This document shows positions 1 through 10,537 of a stretch of DNA of 64,000 nucleotides, one piece after another (the first letter of the stretch is position 1; each line of letters opens with the position of its first letter). The translations under genes were made by a program, and so were the position numbers. Below the pieces are notes generated by a model. That model was given only the letters and a program-made list of their open reading frames with translations, ran no database searches and had not been told where the DNA came from. This DNA comes from Vanessa cardui (taxonomy: Eukaryota > Arthropoda > Insecta > Lepidoptera > Nymphalidae), in contig NC_061136.1 in the NCBI RefSeq assembly GCF_905220365.1, positions 14,301,702 to 14,365,701 on the forward strand. Reading direction: 5' to 3'.

Positions 1-201
1 GTGACGTACCGATTGTTCCTTACTATTAATTTTAGTAGAACATCACTTTGTGCAATGATATATTCGAATGTTTTTGAGACATACAGCTTGATACATCTAA
101 CTATGGTGAGTGTCCGGTGTTTTTGTGACTTTACTCATGTTTGTCGTGAAATCACAATCAGCGTAAATTTGAATTTCGAATGTTGTGATCGCTTGGTCTA
201 G

Positions 202-3200
202 ATTCACAAGGAGCTCCACCGGTTCGCGAGCAGCTCGGCCCCGCGGCCGGCGGAGTCCCCGCGGCGGGCCAGGTTCCTGCGCTCCGAGAGCATCGGCGAG
301 GACGTGGAGCCCGGCGCGCTCGACGACGGCGGCTTCGACGTCACCGGGGTCAGTTTGCAAATCGCTCTTAGGCCCAGCACACACGGAACGCATTTGCAAC
401 GAAACTGCGACTCCTAGTTACTTTTGAGTTTCAGCCATAGACTCCTTTGAGAGACCGCACACGACGCAACCTGTATGAAACTGGTTGGAAACGCGTTTCA
501 AACCGGTTGCATTGAAACCGGCGTGCAGGAAACTCGTGTTTGCGTTTCTTCGGATTTCGCGCCTTTTTCATCAACAAAATGGCTGACGATGATAATCAAA
601 GCATTGAATTTGTGTTAGAAGTAGAAAAATATCCTTGTTTATATAATAACACATTACCTAGCTACTCTCGGAGAACTGAAACTGATAAAGAACGCAGCCA
701 CAAACATACGACAGTTGATATTAATGTCAATGTAGGGATGTATCCACATAGTTCTTCTTTTACGCCTTCTCCTTTGTCGAAGATATAAATACATAACCAA
801 AACTTCTTCATCACTTGAACTAGACATTTTGCAGACATCTATTCTCTCAGAAAACCGAACTGATTGTGAGCCGTGAGGTTGATGCGTGTGTGGAAATCGA
901 TTGAAACGAGTTTCAAACTAATAATTTCAGAAGGGTTTCGTTGCAGTTGCGTTGCGCCGTGTGTGCTGGGCCTTAATCTCGCGGAGAAAGAAATTTTTTG
1001 CATAAAATCATATATTTTTTTTGTAATCATATGCCAGGCGGAGGCGGGAGCGGGCGCGGAGGCGTGCGCGGGGCGGGCGGCGCGCGCGGTTGTGCAGTTC
1101 GCGCGCTGCTGGATGTCGTTCGTGGTGGAGCGCTGCGACCGCGGACGCGGCCTCCGGCCTCGGTGCGCTGCGTTTCAAAACATACAAATACTACTACATT
1201 GATATTTAATGTCCTAATGTATAACTGTTTTGCCGTAGATGGGCGAGCCAAGGGTTGGAATTCCTAATGTTAGCCTGCGATCCGTACAACACGAAACATT
1301 TAAGTGACGAGGAGTTCGAGGTAACAACAGCTTGGAATAATCTAATATTATTATAAATTACTAATCAATGTAAATTACATAGTATATTTGATTCCATGTC
1401 ACTTGTCTCCTGTAATAGTTCATAATTACAACCATAATCGTAAGTTCAATTAAGGTGACCGTTTTGTGTGGTGCGCAGGAGCTGAAACAGCAGATGGACG
1501 GCTGTATCTCACACGTGGTGGGGTCGCGCGCGCCCGCCGCCAGCCAGCCCGCCGCGCCGCTGCGCCAGCGGCACCGCATACACGTGCGCGCCACTTCTTG
1601 CCCACTAGTATACTAACCAACATGACAACCACTAGTATACTAACCAACATCAATCATTGCAGAGTCCCCTATCGAGCACGAGTAGTACAAACAGCAAGGA
1701 GGGCGCGAACCCACCGACACCCCCCAGCGAAGTCGACGCCCCGCTCATACTGCACAGCCTCGACGATGCCGGTGACTATATTTTAGTATAGTATGACACA
1801 AATTAGATGTAGCATCGGAAAATGCAATGGAATGAAATTAAAACCGATTACTGCCGATTTACACAACCAATAGAAATAGCTCCCTATCGCGCCATTCGAC
1901 GCTATTCGTCGCTATAGATTCACGCGTCAGAGAAAACAAGTGCATGTAAATCGACGCGTCAAATTGACGAATATATTAGGTCATATGATATTACAAGTTA
2001 TTACGTTTGTGCAAAGATCATATTCGCACGAGAAATAAATATTGATAATTTGGGCTAGCGTACTCAATTCGGATGTTATCGGTTTTACGAATTTTGCCGA
2101 TGCGACATCTAAGTTGTGTCGTGCTATACCTTTTTAATCGATCTTTATATATATTTGACATAATTTAGAATAATTTAACTTCGAGAATAAATTCACAGCT
2201 CACAGGAAACGCATCGTCCAAGCCATCCGGCACCTCGACCAGAGTCGCGACGAGAAACTTCAGACGTCGAAAGCGGTCGGCCGGGTGCTGGAGTCGACCG
2301 TCAAGAGCTACGAGCCCAAACTGCGCCAGCTCACCTTCAAGTGGCAGAGGGGGCTCAAGATCGGCGCCGGCACCTTCGGCAAGGTTCAGACATCGATCCA
2401 CCGGTTTCCTAAGCGACTAGGATTTTCTTAAATATAACCTTTTACTTACTATCATCTCCAGTCCATCAACAAATATAAAAAAAAATATGCTGTGACATTG
2501 GCATAAAAATTTTGGAATATTAGTAATTACTTCAAACGAGGCATATCTTTTACTGAGTGAGTCGAGATGGCCCAGTGGTTAGAACGCGTGCATCTTAACC
2601 GATGATTGCGGGTTCAAACCCAGGCAAGCACCGCTGTTTCATGTGCTTAATTTGTCTTTATAATTCATCTCGTGCTCAGCGGTGAAGGAAAACATCGTGA
2701 GGAAACCTGCATGTAACAAATTTCATAGAAATTCAGCCACATGTGTATTCCACCAACCCGCATTGGAACAGCGTGGTGGAATATGTTCCAAACCTTCTCC
2801 TCAAAGGGAGAGGAGGCCTTTAGCCCAGCAGTGGGAATTTACAGGCTGTTGTTGTTGTTGTTGTATATCTTTTACTCCTTAAAAAAATTCAAACAACCCT
2901 CCAGTGAAACTGTAAACAGAGTCGATACTGTGTTTAGTGTTTTCTTATAACGCCGTTACAACGACGCTAACGAGGCTAACGACGTTAACGTCTGCGTCGC
3001 AGGTGTACACGGTGGTGAACACGCAGAGCGGGCAGCTGCTGGCCATGAAGGAGCTGAGCGTGGCGGCGGGCGACCGGCGGGCGCTGCAGCGCGCCGCCAA
3101 CGAGCTGCGCGTGCTGGAGGGCGTGCTGCACCCGCACCTCGTGCGCTACCACGGCTGCGAGCTGCACCGCGAGGAGATGCTGCTGTTCATGGAGCTGTGC

Positions 3201-6200
3201 GTCGAGGGCTCGCTCGAGACGCTCGTCGCCACGGCCGGCGCGCTCGCCGAGCCCACCGTGCGCCGCTACTGCAAGCAGCTGCTCAGCGCCGTCGCCGAGC
3301 TGCACGCGCGCGCCATCGCGCACCGCGACATCAAGAGTGAGTGACCCCCGTGCGCGTGAGCGTGAGCGTGACCCCCGTGTGCGTGCGTGAGCGACACTGG
3401 TGTGTGCGTGCGTGAGCGACACTGGTGTGTGCGTGCGTGAGCGACACTGGTGTGTGCGTGCGTGAGCGACACTGGTGTGTGCGTGCGTGAGCGACACTGG
3501 TGTGTGCGTGCGTGAGCGACACTGGTGTGTGCGTGCGTGAGCGACACTGGTGTGTGCGTGCGTGAGCGACACTGGTGTGTGCGTGCGTGAGCGACACTGG
3601 TGTGTGCGTGCGTGAGCGACACTGGTGTGTGCGTGCGTGAGCGACACTGGTGTGTGCGTGCGTGAGCGACACTGGTGTGTGCGTGCGTGAGCGTGACTGG
3701 TGTGTGCGTGCGTGAGCGTGACTGGTGTGTGCGTGCGTGAGCGATACTGGTGTGTGCGTGCGTGAGCGACACTGGTGTGTGCGTGCGTGAGCGACACTGG
3801 TGTGTGCGTGCGTGAGCGACACTGGTGTGTGCGTGCGTGAGCGACACTGGTGTGTGCGTGCGTGAGCGTGACTGGTGTGTGCGTGCGTGAGCGTGACTGG
3901 TGTGTGCGTGCGTGAGCGTGACTGGTGTGTGCGTGCGTGAGCGATACTGGTGTGTGCGTGCGTGTGTTATTTATTTGATAATTGTTTTATATTTATATTA
4001 TTAGACACTACATTTTCCTACAAAAGGTGCATTAAATTGTAGTATAGTTTATAAGAATACAGTGACAAGAATGATACGAATGCTGCAGGTGGCAACATCT
4101 TCCTCACCAACGACGGGCACTGCCTGAAGCTGGGCGACTTCGGCTGCGCCGTGAAGATCCGCGCCAACACCACCGCGCCCGGCGAGCTGCAGGGCTTCGT
4201 CGGCACGCAGGGTGAGGCGCTCCGCCATTGCACCCCACATTCATTTCAAATTACATGAGAGCCGAGATGGCCCAGTGGTTAGAACTCGTGCATCTTAACC
4301 GATGATTTCGGGTTCAAACCCAGGCAAGCACAACTATATATAAGTGCTTAATTTGTGTTTATAATTCATCTCGTGCTCGGCGGTGAAGGAAAACATCGTG
4401 ACCAAACCTGTGCGGGTTTAGTGAAACCACGTGCCTTTCTTGCTGTTATACTCAGGCTGGTTTGTCTAGTGTGTTCCTGATGGGTGTTGTGTTTCAGCGT
4501 ACATGGCGCCCGAGGTGTTCATGAAGTCGTCGGGCCACGGCCGCGCCGCTGACATCTGGTCGCTGGGCTGCGTCGTCACGGAGATGGCGTCCGGGAAGGT
4601 AAGATAAAAAGATAAGATAAATATACTTTATTGTACACCGAAACAGAAAAAAATACAAGAAGCAATACAACAAAATATCAAACACGGTACAAAAGGCGGT
4701 CTTATCGCTAAAAGAGCGATCTCTTCCAGACAACCTTTGGATAGAGGACATTCAATACTCAAAGAAAGGGAAAGGTACTTATCTAAAGCACATCCGTGTT
4801 ACCTGTGACAAATCATCGTTGAAATCCGTCTGATAGTTAGCTTAATATGATAACCTAAATTAACATGTGATGAGCGTGCAAAATACGGATATACGGTCTA
4901 TGTGAAATGAGTTGGTCTCGATAAGAAGCGATTGCTTGAACTCGTCTAAAACTGATTTTTTTTTTATATAACTATAATCGTAAGACTTGGGCTATTTATT
5001 AAATAAAATATAACATATATGTCGGCGCGGAAACACGAATTTAAGAAAAACACGTCCAGAAATGATTATTTTAATAATTTTTAACTGTTTGATTGTTAAA
5101 TTAATATTTTTTAATGAATTGTGAAATGTTAAATTAGTCTGAAATATTTTAATGTTTGTAAACAGCTGTTATGTTTAGTGAATATAATAAAGTCTACCCA
5201 CCTATTTTTGTTATAAAAGATCAAGCGCCCGCCAGTATTGAACAGACTTGGTCGAGCCGTCGAAGCGATCAGACCGTCTCATATTGGAATAAATCAGAGA
5301 GGATTCATTCCTGAGTTTTATTTCATACCACTGAAGATGGTTAAAGATCGAAACTCATGTTTTTTTTTAAAAACGGGCTCGGGCATGCTGCTCCGTTATA
5401 TATTTTTTTCCTAAACTACATATTAATCTCATTATAATTATAATTGCTCAATTACTAAGCTCTGTGCAGGAAAGTTCTTAACTAAAAAAAAATCGTATTA
5501 CTATCATTCAATACTTTCAAATTGTTTGTGTTATTGTTAACTTTCATTGGTCTTAGAATTAATGTCATGTTAAAATTGCAATCTTTAACGAATGTTTCTA
5601 AGATAGATATTTTCTTATTTCCAGCGACCATTTTTCGAATACGACAGCAACTATCAGATAATGTTCGTGGTGGGCATGGGGGGCCGCCCGCACATACCGG
5701 AGACCCTGTCGGAGGAGGGCCAGCAGTTCTGCCTCAGCTGCCTCACCCACGACCCCGACCTGCGTCCGCGGGCTGAAGCCTTGAGTCTTCACCACTTCCT
5801 GATGGTACGGATCTATACATCATTTATATTTTTATAACGAGACTTTTAAAACAAGCTTTATGTCAGAACACTGCAAAACGATCGTGAAATGTGGGTGTAC
5901 GGTGAATGACCGTACATTCGCGTCAACTCAGCAACAAAACTATTTATATTAATTACTATCTTAAGCAATTAGTCAGTTCACATATAGTCTCGCAGGTGTG
6001 TGGACTCATTAGCATTTATTATCATATTTTATTTAATCAATAAACAGTTTTATCAATTATATTATTTCTTATATCATTGAAAGTTGTGTGGAACACCGTA
6101 CAGTGGGAGAGTCATATACAACGTTGAATTAAATATTATATTTAAACAAAATTTTGGTTGAGAGCTTGATTAATTTATTATTATTCACTATGGATTTCTT

Positions 6201-6524
6201 CTCTAAAGTTCAAGGTAGGTATCACCCACTCATTAGTTATTCTACCGCCAAACAACAGTACTCAATATTGTTGTGTTCTGGTTTGAAGGGTGAGTGAGCC
6301 AGTGTAACTACAGGCAAAAGGGACATAACATCTTAGTTCCCAAGGTTGGTGGCGCATTGACTATGTAAGAATTTCGGAAAAAATTGCGTTTCGAACGTCG
6401 AGGAAATTGTTATCAGGATTTTAGAAGAAAATTTGGATATCCATTAACTAATTTAGTATTTTCATTGTTTCAGGTGAAATCAGACGACGATTGTAAATGT
6501 GAAACTGCATTCCTCATCACATAA
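202..6524 (+). CDS. Mekk1: MAP3K4/Mekk1-type MAP kinase kinase kinase, C-terminal 513 residues, 5' end outside window
   Basis: This is a serine/threonine MAP3K, expected to feed stress signals into p38/JNK MAP kinase cascades. Coding exons, all with GT-AG borders and matching phases, are 202-348, 1038-1162, 1239-1320, 1479-1583, 1663-1771, 2199-2383, 3003-3336, 4089-4211, 4498-4598, 5625-5804 and 6474-6524 (stop TAA). The exons at 1038-1320 join into the pre-kinase segment RGRGLRPRWASQGLEFL, which resembles MAP3K4. Kinase motifs follow in order. 2199-2383 has the FKWQRG lead-in and the Gly loop GAGTFGK. 3003-3336 has the AMKE lysine, the ELRVLEGVLHPHLVRYHG segment and the HRDIK catalytic loop. 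4089-4211 has GDFGCAVK. 4498-4598 has AYMAPEV and DIWSLGC. 5625-5804 has the late lobe ending RPRAEALSLHHF. The last exon adds a short tail, KCETAFLIT. No key kinase residue is missing. The exons are strikingly GC-rich against AT-rich introns. The large N-terminal part lies upstream of the window. Assignment to the MAP3K4 subfamily is from recognition of motifs, not from alignment. Confidence 0.93.
371..972. mobile_element. PIF/Harbinger-like non-autonomous DNA transposon with MADF-like coding remnant
   Basis: Terminal inverted repeats start GGCCCAGCACACACGG at 371 and end in the reverse complement at 972. The element is flanked by the 3-bp duplication TTA (368-370 and 973-975), the usual PIF/Harbinger target. 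Subterminal bases also pair imperfectly (CAACGAAAC). Inside, on the plus strand at about 579-788, an open frame begins MADDDNQSIEF and continues with FVLEVEKYPCLYN. This looks like the start of a MADF (Myb/SANT-like) domain, the DNA-binding partner encoded by autonomous PIF elements. The frame stops at 788, so it is a truncated remnant. The element lies in a Mekk1 intron. Confidence 0.72.
1603..1650 (+). repeat. 27-nt tandem duplication carrying two TACTAAC branch-point motifs
   Basis: A 21-base string containing TACTAAC occurs at 1603-1623 and again at 1630-1650. The second TACTAAC is at 1638-1644, so its branch adenosine (1643) lies 19 bases before the acceptor AG at 1661-1662 of Mekk1. The first copy lies 27 bases further upstream. 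Both match the optimal branch-point consensus. Confidence 0.7.
1786..2130. mobile_element. MITE, family 1, copy 1
   Basis: The element is about 345 bp with imperfect terminal inverted repeats of about 30 bp. The left end begins GTATAGTATGACACA and contains GATGTAGCATCGG. The right end has CCGATGCGACATC followed by TTGTGTCGTGCTATAC. The interior shares long blocks with the copy at 8112-8419, for example AATAGCTCCCTATCGCGCCA. There is no coding capacity. It lies in the Mekk1 intron 1772-2198. Confidence 0.75.
2562..2864 (+). mobile_element. tRNA-derived SINE, family A, full-length copy
   Basis: The head carries a Pol III A box (TGGCCCAGTGG) and a B box (GGTTCAAACCC) at tRNA-like spacing. Then comes the family body with GGTGAAGGAAAACATCGTGA and GGAGAGGAGGCCTTTAGCCC, ending in a (TTG)n tail at 2848-2864. 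Other copies in this window allow the family to be defined. It sits in the Mekk1 intron 2384-3002. It is not a functional tRNA gene, because no cloverleaf can be closed. Confidence 0.82.
3373..3964. repeat. 25-bp minisatellite in Mekk1 intron, about 23 units
   Basis: The unit is ACTGGTGTGTGCGTGCGTG followed by AGCGAC. It is repeated with a strict 25-base period, and variants (AGCGTG, AGCGAT) are clustered. The array starts about 35 bases after the Mekk1 5' splice site at 3336/3337; the intervening bases are related degenerate GTGAGCGT units. Because 25 is not a multiple of 3 and the unit has no antisense stop, all three minus-strand frames stay open through it, giving artefactual His/Thr/Arg-rich ORFs. 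Confidence 0.95.
4258..4412 (+). mobile_element. SINE family A, 3'-truncated copy
   Basis: It begins with GAGATGGCCCAGTGGTTAGA (A box) and has GGTTCAAACCC (B box) and the GGTGAAGGAAAACATCGTGA body. It then diverges; the 3' half and the (TTG)n tail are missing. It lies in the Mekk1 intron 4212-4497. Confidence 0.75.
4600..4745. mobile_element. retrotransposon 3'-end fragment, family D copy 1
   Basis: An A-rich GATAAGATAAATATACTTTA run leads to TATTGTACACC and a body with GGCGGTCTTATCGCTAAAAG and GATCTCTTCCAGACAACC. The same body occurs at about 16080-16150 in a ChAT intron. TTTATTGTACACC is typical of the 3' ends of insect non-LTR retrotransposons, but the family is inferred. Confidence 0.5.
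5020..5398 (+). mobile_element. possible solo LTR
   Basis: The 379-bp segment starts TGTCGGCGCGG and ends near CTGCTCCGTTA, with TATA on both sides (5016-5019, 5399-5402) as a possible 4-bp target duplication. It has an internal TATA-like box (TATAAAAGATCAAGCGCC at 5213-5230) and, about 70 bases on, an AATAAA at 5288-5293. That promoter-then-polyadenylation order is typical of LTRs. There is no second copy in the window, and the ends are not the canonical TG...CA. Confidence 0.4.
6209..6366 (+). mobile_element. dispersed repeat family C, partial copy
   Basis: It shares ATTCTACCGCCAAA, TGGTTTGAAGGGTGAGTGAG, CAGTGTAACTACAGGCA and GGGACATAACATCTTAGTTC with copies at 19372-19635 and 61743-62042. 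It is probably a SINE or the 3' end of a LINE. It lies in the Mekk1 intron 5805-6473. Confidence 0.65.
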
Positions 6525-7756
6525 AGCATTTAATGTCCATTGTGGGAACTAATAAATAAATATACAATGCATTTCATAGGCCAGACTTTCAAAAGGAAAA
6601 TTTTAAACTTTCAAATAAGGGTTTATTCCAAGTGTTGTCGTTTGTACCGTTTGAAGAAGTTTATTGAAATACAGTAAATACAGTTTTATATTCAAAGATA
6701 TATTTTTATATTCTATAAAAAGTATAAAACAAAAAATATATAAATCGATTCTATATTTTTAGTCGAATTTGTCGTAGATCAAAATTTAATGAAATAACAG
6801 TGAAGCTTTTTAAATAGTATGGTTAGAAAAACAATAAAAAAATACATTTACGGTTGCAGCTTACAAAGTGGCAGTTTTATATGAAGAGTATATATTTTTT
6901 TGTAAAATATAATTAGATAAATTGAGTGCCATTGTCAATTAAATAAACGTATACATTGTTTTGTATACTACATATATGTAATGTATACAGAAGGAGAATG
7001 AGCGATCGTATACCATTTATTCCTGTTAAGATAAAAATTGTGTAGTTATTGTTATTTATACCTCTGACCTCTGGAGACAACTTTAAGTGAAAGAGGTCGT
7101 GTGTCATCATATAATTGTTACTGTAAAATAAAACAACGAACAAAAATAATCTTCGTAAAACGCACGCAAACGTTATGATAGAATAACTTTTATTGTAATA
7201 CGTAGATGTGGATATGTCACTTTTTATATATATGCATAAATTAAATATTAAATTATGTAACAATATTGAAATTTTACTAATTCTTTGTTAAATACCACGT
7301 GTGGTAGAATTTAAGCGCGTAGATTTCCAGTTGTAAAATTATAAATAATACTGTGAGAAACAAAAAGGTTATCTTTTTTAAAGAATCAAAATGGTTATTT
7401 ACTTTAAAAAATAAAACAATAGTTGAATTTTTTAGTCGAGTTATGGAACAATTTTTAGTAATTATTAGTTAGTTTTCAAGGGCACTCCAAGTGCACACTA
7501 TACTAATTTATAGGACGTATATAATCTACTGTACTGGGGTGACTGTCACAATAGCAACACATAAGTAATGTTTTTACATTTATGTGCAAATAGACTTTTA
7601 TAATCTGTTACAATAAATCTTGTCCGGGAAATTGTTAATTTTAATGAATTCGTCAACTTGATATGTACAAAGACCCGATCACTAGATATTAAGAATGTTT
7701 AAACACAGTTGAAAAAAATTCAAATACTGTACAAAAGTAATATTATTATATAACTA

Positions 7757-7920
7757 GATATGTCCGCGACTAAGCGGTAGCCTAAGTTACTTCCTTATTA
7801 CATCATCTTTCTGCTAGTGAAAGTTCCTTCGAAATCAGTCCAGCTGTTCCATAGATTATCCGGAGCAAGCTGACAGACAGACAAAAATTGTAAAAAATGA
7901 GATTTGGATATATATACCGT
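7757..7920. mobile_element. Helitron-like / low-copy repeat fragment, family H
   Basis: The shared string order is an AACTAGATATGTCCGCGACT-type end, then GTGAAAGTTCCTTCGAAATC, a CTGACAGACAGACAAAAA tract and ATATATACCGTGTATACA. The same order recurs at 17842-18050 and, inverted, at 63725-63970. CTAGT-type ends with GCGACTTCGC are typical of lepidopteran non-autonomous Helitrons; the class is inferred. Confidence 0.45.
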
Positions 7921-8111
7921 GTATACAAACATATGAATTTAGTAAGAAGCTGTAATTTTATTATTACACAAATAGACAATCCAATATTACTAGTAGCTCG
8001 CTTGATTATACAAAAGACTCAATTTCGAATCATGATATATTTGATTTTTGAGTTCAAGAGAAGAAAGCACGTTCGCTTATAAGAGGTTTCCCTGTTTTAT
8101 AGTGAGTTTGA

Positions 8112-8419
8112 TATAGTACGACACGGCTTGAATGTAGCATCGGCAAATTCAATAAAACATATTACTGCAGATTTAACCAATAGAAATAGCTCCCTATCGC
8201 GCCATTCGACGCTTTACGTCGCTATAGATTCTCACGTCAGTTACGAGAAATCAATTGCATTTAAATTAACGAATATATTAAGGTCATATATTATTATTAC
8301 GTTTGTGTAAAGATCACAAGAAGTAAATCTTGTTAATTTGGTTTTGGCGTATTTATTTCGGGTGTGATCGGTTTTACGAATTTTGCCGATGCTACATCTA
8401 AGTTGTGTTATACTATACC
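8112..8419. mobile_element. MITE, family 1, copy 2
   Basis: Terminal repeats match copy 1. The left end is TATAGTACGACACGG with AATGTAGCATCGGCAAATT, and the right end is TTTTGCCGATGCTACATC with TTGTGTTATACTATACC. Interior blocks AATAGCTCCCTATCGCGCCA and GTCGCTATAGATTC are shared. It is shorter than copy 1 by internal deletion. Confidence 0.75.
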
Positions 8420-10344
8420 AATGTACAATTGTATGCCCACAAGGTGGCCTGAAGTCTAACTTAGTTAGACGTATTTGAGAAAGTCATTTAGAGACGATTG
8501 TATTGTAAATGTAACATCGTCTCCTGTTTGTTGTATTTTAGCATTTAATATATTGTATGAACTGATTTATGAATATATAATTTGATGTTATATATTGCTT
8601 TTTATTTCGAAATCCCCAGACAACACAGAGATGTAGAGGCGTGTGTTTCGTTATTACTTACTAGTGGTTACTTATTTACAGGCGATTAAACCAGCTGTAT
8701 CATGTGAGTTATTTACCTGTGAATTTGTATGATGCGCTCTCACAGGATGTCATGAAAGAAGTATAGTGAATCTGCTCAAATTGATCGAAATAGACAATTT
8801 AATACCTTATCTTATTTTACAAACAATATTTTATTTTATTACAAATTTAATTTGTATAACACCTGCATGTGTGTGTTGTATTAGTAGTGAAAAAAGAATA
8901 CTTTGTATTTATTATTACATTAATTAAAATAATTATTTTATTATTAATTATCTGTCATTCTTTATTAAAAAAAGTTTAAAAATTTTTTAACTTATTATTC
9001 TCCATTTTTTTAACTATAAATAATCTTTGAACCATCAACTGAATCACTGGCTTTGTTACCCCCTGAGCCTGACGGCTGACCCACGTCAAAATATCGACAG
9101 TTAAAAATAAAACACATTGTTCCACAGATAAAATTTATTAAGACATTAAATTGACACAGATACCTTACGCTAGTGATATGTTTCATTTCACTCCCTGTTC
9201 TAACATTTATTAGATATAATCAACGGTGTCGAATCTAACACTCAGTGTGTGCCACAGTGGTACGACTACATCTAATACAATATAATTTGGATAAAAATCC
9301 ACGAGTAAAGACAAGGAACTAATTGCAGCTTCAATACTAGTTAATATCGTTTACATTTAATAATTCTATTCCAAACCCCTCGTTACACACTTTTCGATTT
9401 ATTTTCATTTCTTTATTTTATGAACACATTCATTTAATTTGAAATCGAATAATACTATGAAAATTCTACAATTAACGATATACTTGCTAATACAAAAGTA
9501 GCCAAGTTATGTACTAAGGAACATCTAGTGTTGCCCTATAACTAACAAAAATGTCATCAATAATTTGTTGGTATAACTTTATTCTCAATATCGACATCAG
9601 ATGCTATATGTAGTAAGTTACTTTGATCTGCTGTATTTACTCTATCGATTTGAAATCAACAATTATGATAAAACTGAGTTAAATCTTAGTTAACACGCAA
9701 CAACCGTTGTCAGTACATAGACCTGTCTATCAACGCAGTACATGTGCATTATTTTTTATAACATCGAATATATTTTTTTCTAAAATTGACTATAATACCA
9801 TGGCGAATAAATAAGACATAACGCTTTTGAAATAATTTTTCTACACATTAATTTATTACATTTCTAATACCTTTGCTTTAAATACATTGAAACAAATATA
9901 TTAAAAATGATTTTATGATAATGCCCTGATATGTGTCTGTTTATAGATTTTTTTAATTTATAAATCTACGGAATATAGAGTTAAGTTCATTAATTTGCAT
10001 TTATTTTTTGACAATTACGTTTTTTTTTTCATTTGTTTAAACGAGGGTAAAATATTTTGTTATATGATAAATGTTTTTTTTGTGTAATTTTTCTAATTAT
10101 ACAACATTTATTAATACGTTAATAATTACTTTGTAAAGTAGGAATATATAGTAACATACGGCAATAATACACTTATTTCTTAAACCTATCCTTACTTGAC
10201 TACCAATCTTTAATTTAACATTGATATGTTTTTGATATTCCTGGTCATGTCAGGCATGATTGACATTTTGATATGTATAAGTTCCCTTATCTCTAATCTT
10301 AAAACTATTTAAATATTTTTTTCAAACCAGACGTCACATAGATA

Positions 10345-10537
10345 CAGTCGGGGTAAGAAAAGGTTCGTCATCTTTTTTCGTGTGCTCAGCATCAACGATA
10401 ACTTGGTTTACTTATTGAGAATGACATATTACGTCGCAATTATTTGACGTTTAGACTCAAAAGGTACTATAATAAGAGCTTAACACTTGATAAAGGAATG
10501 AATTTGAAAACTGACGTAGGTTTTCTTACTCTGACTG
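10345..10537. mobile_element. Tc1/mariner-like MITE, about 193 bp
   Basis: The left end is CAGTCGGGGTAAGAAAAGG then TTCGTCA. The right end is TGACGTAGGTTTTCTTACTC then TGACTG. These are imperfect inverted repeats of about 27 bp flanked by TA on both sides (10343-10344, 10538-10539), the Tc1/mariner target. No coding sequence is present. Confidence 0.65.

Noticed and set aside
2562..2640. tRNA-like A and B boxes (also at 4261, 15439, 36453, 44290, 59340)
   Set aside because: They occur as heads of repeated SINEs with shared bodies and tails, and no acceptor stem or complete cloverleaf can be formed.
2985..3847. Three overlapping minus-strand ORFs of 163-270 codons, His/Thr/Arg-rich
   Set aside because: They are translations of the 25-bp minisatellite in all three frames and of the antisense of a Mekk1 exon; an array with no stop in its unit stays open in every frame.
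3358..3964. CRISPR-like regular array
   Set aside because: There are no unique spacers; it is a simple head-to-tail minisatellite in a eukaryotic intron.
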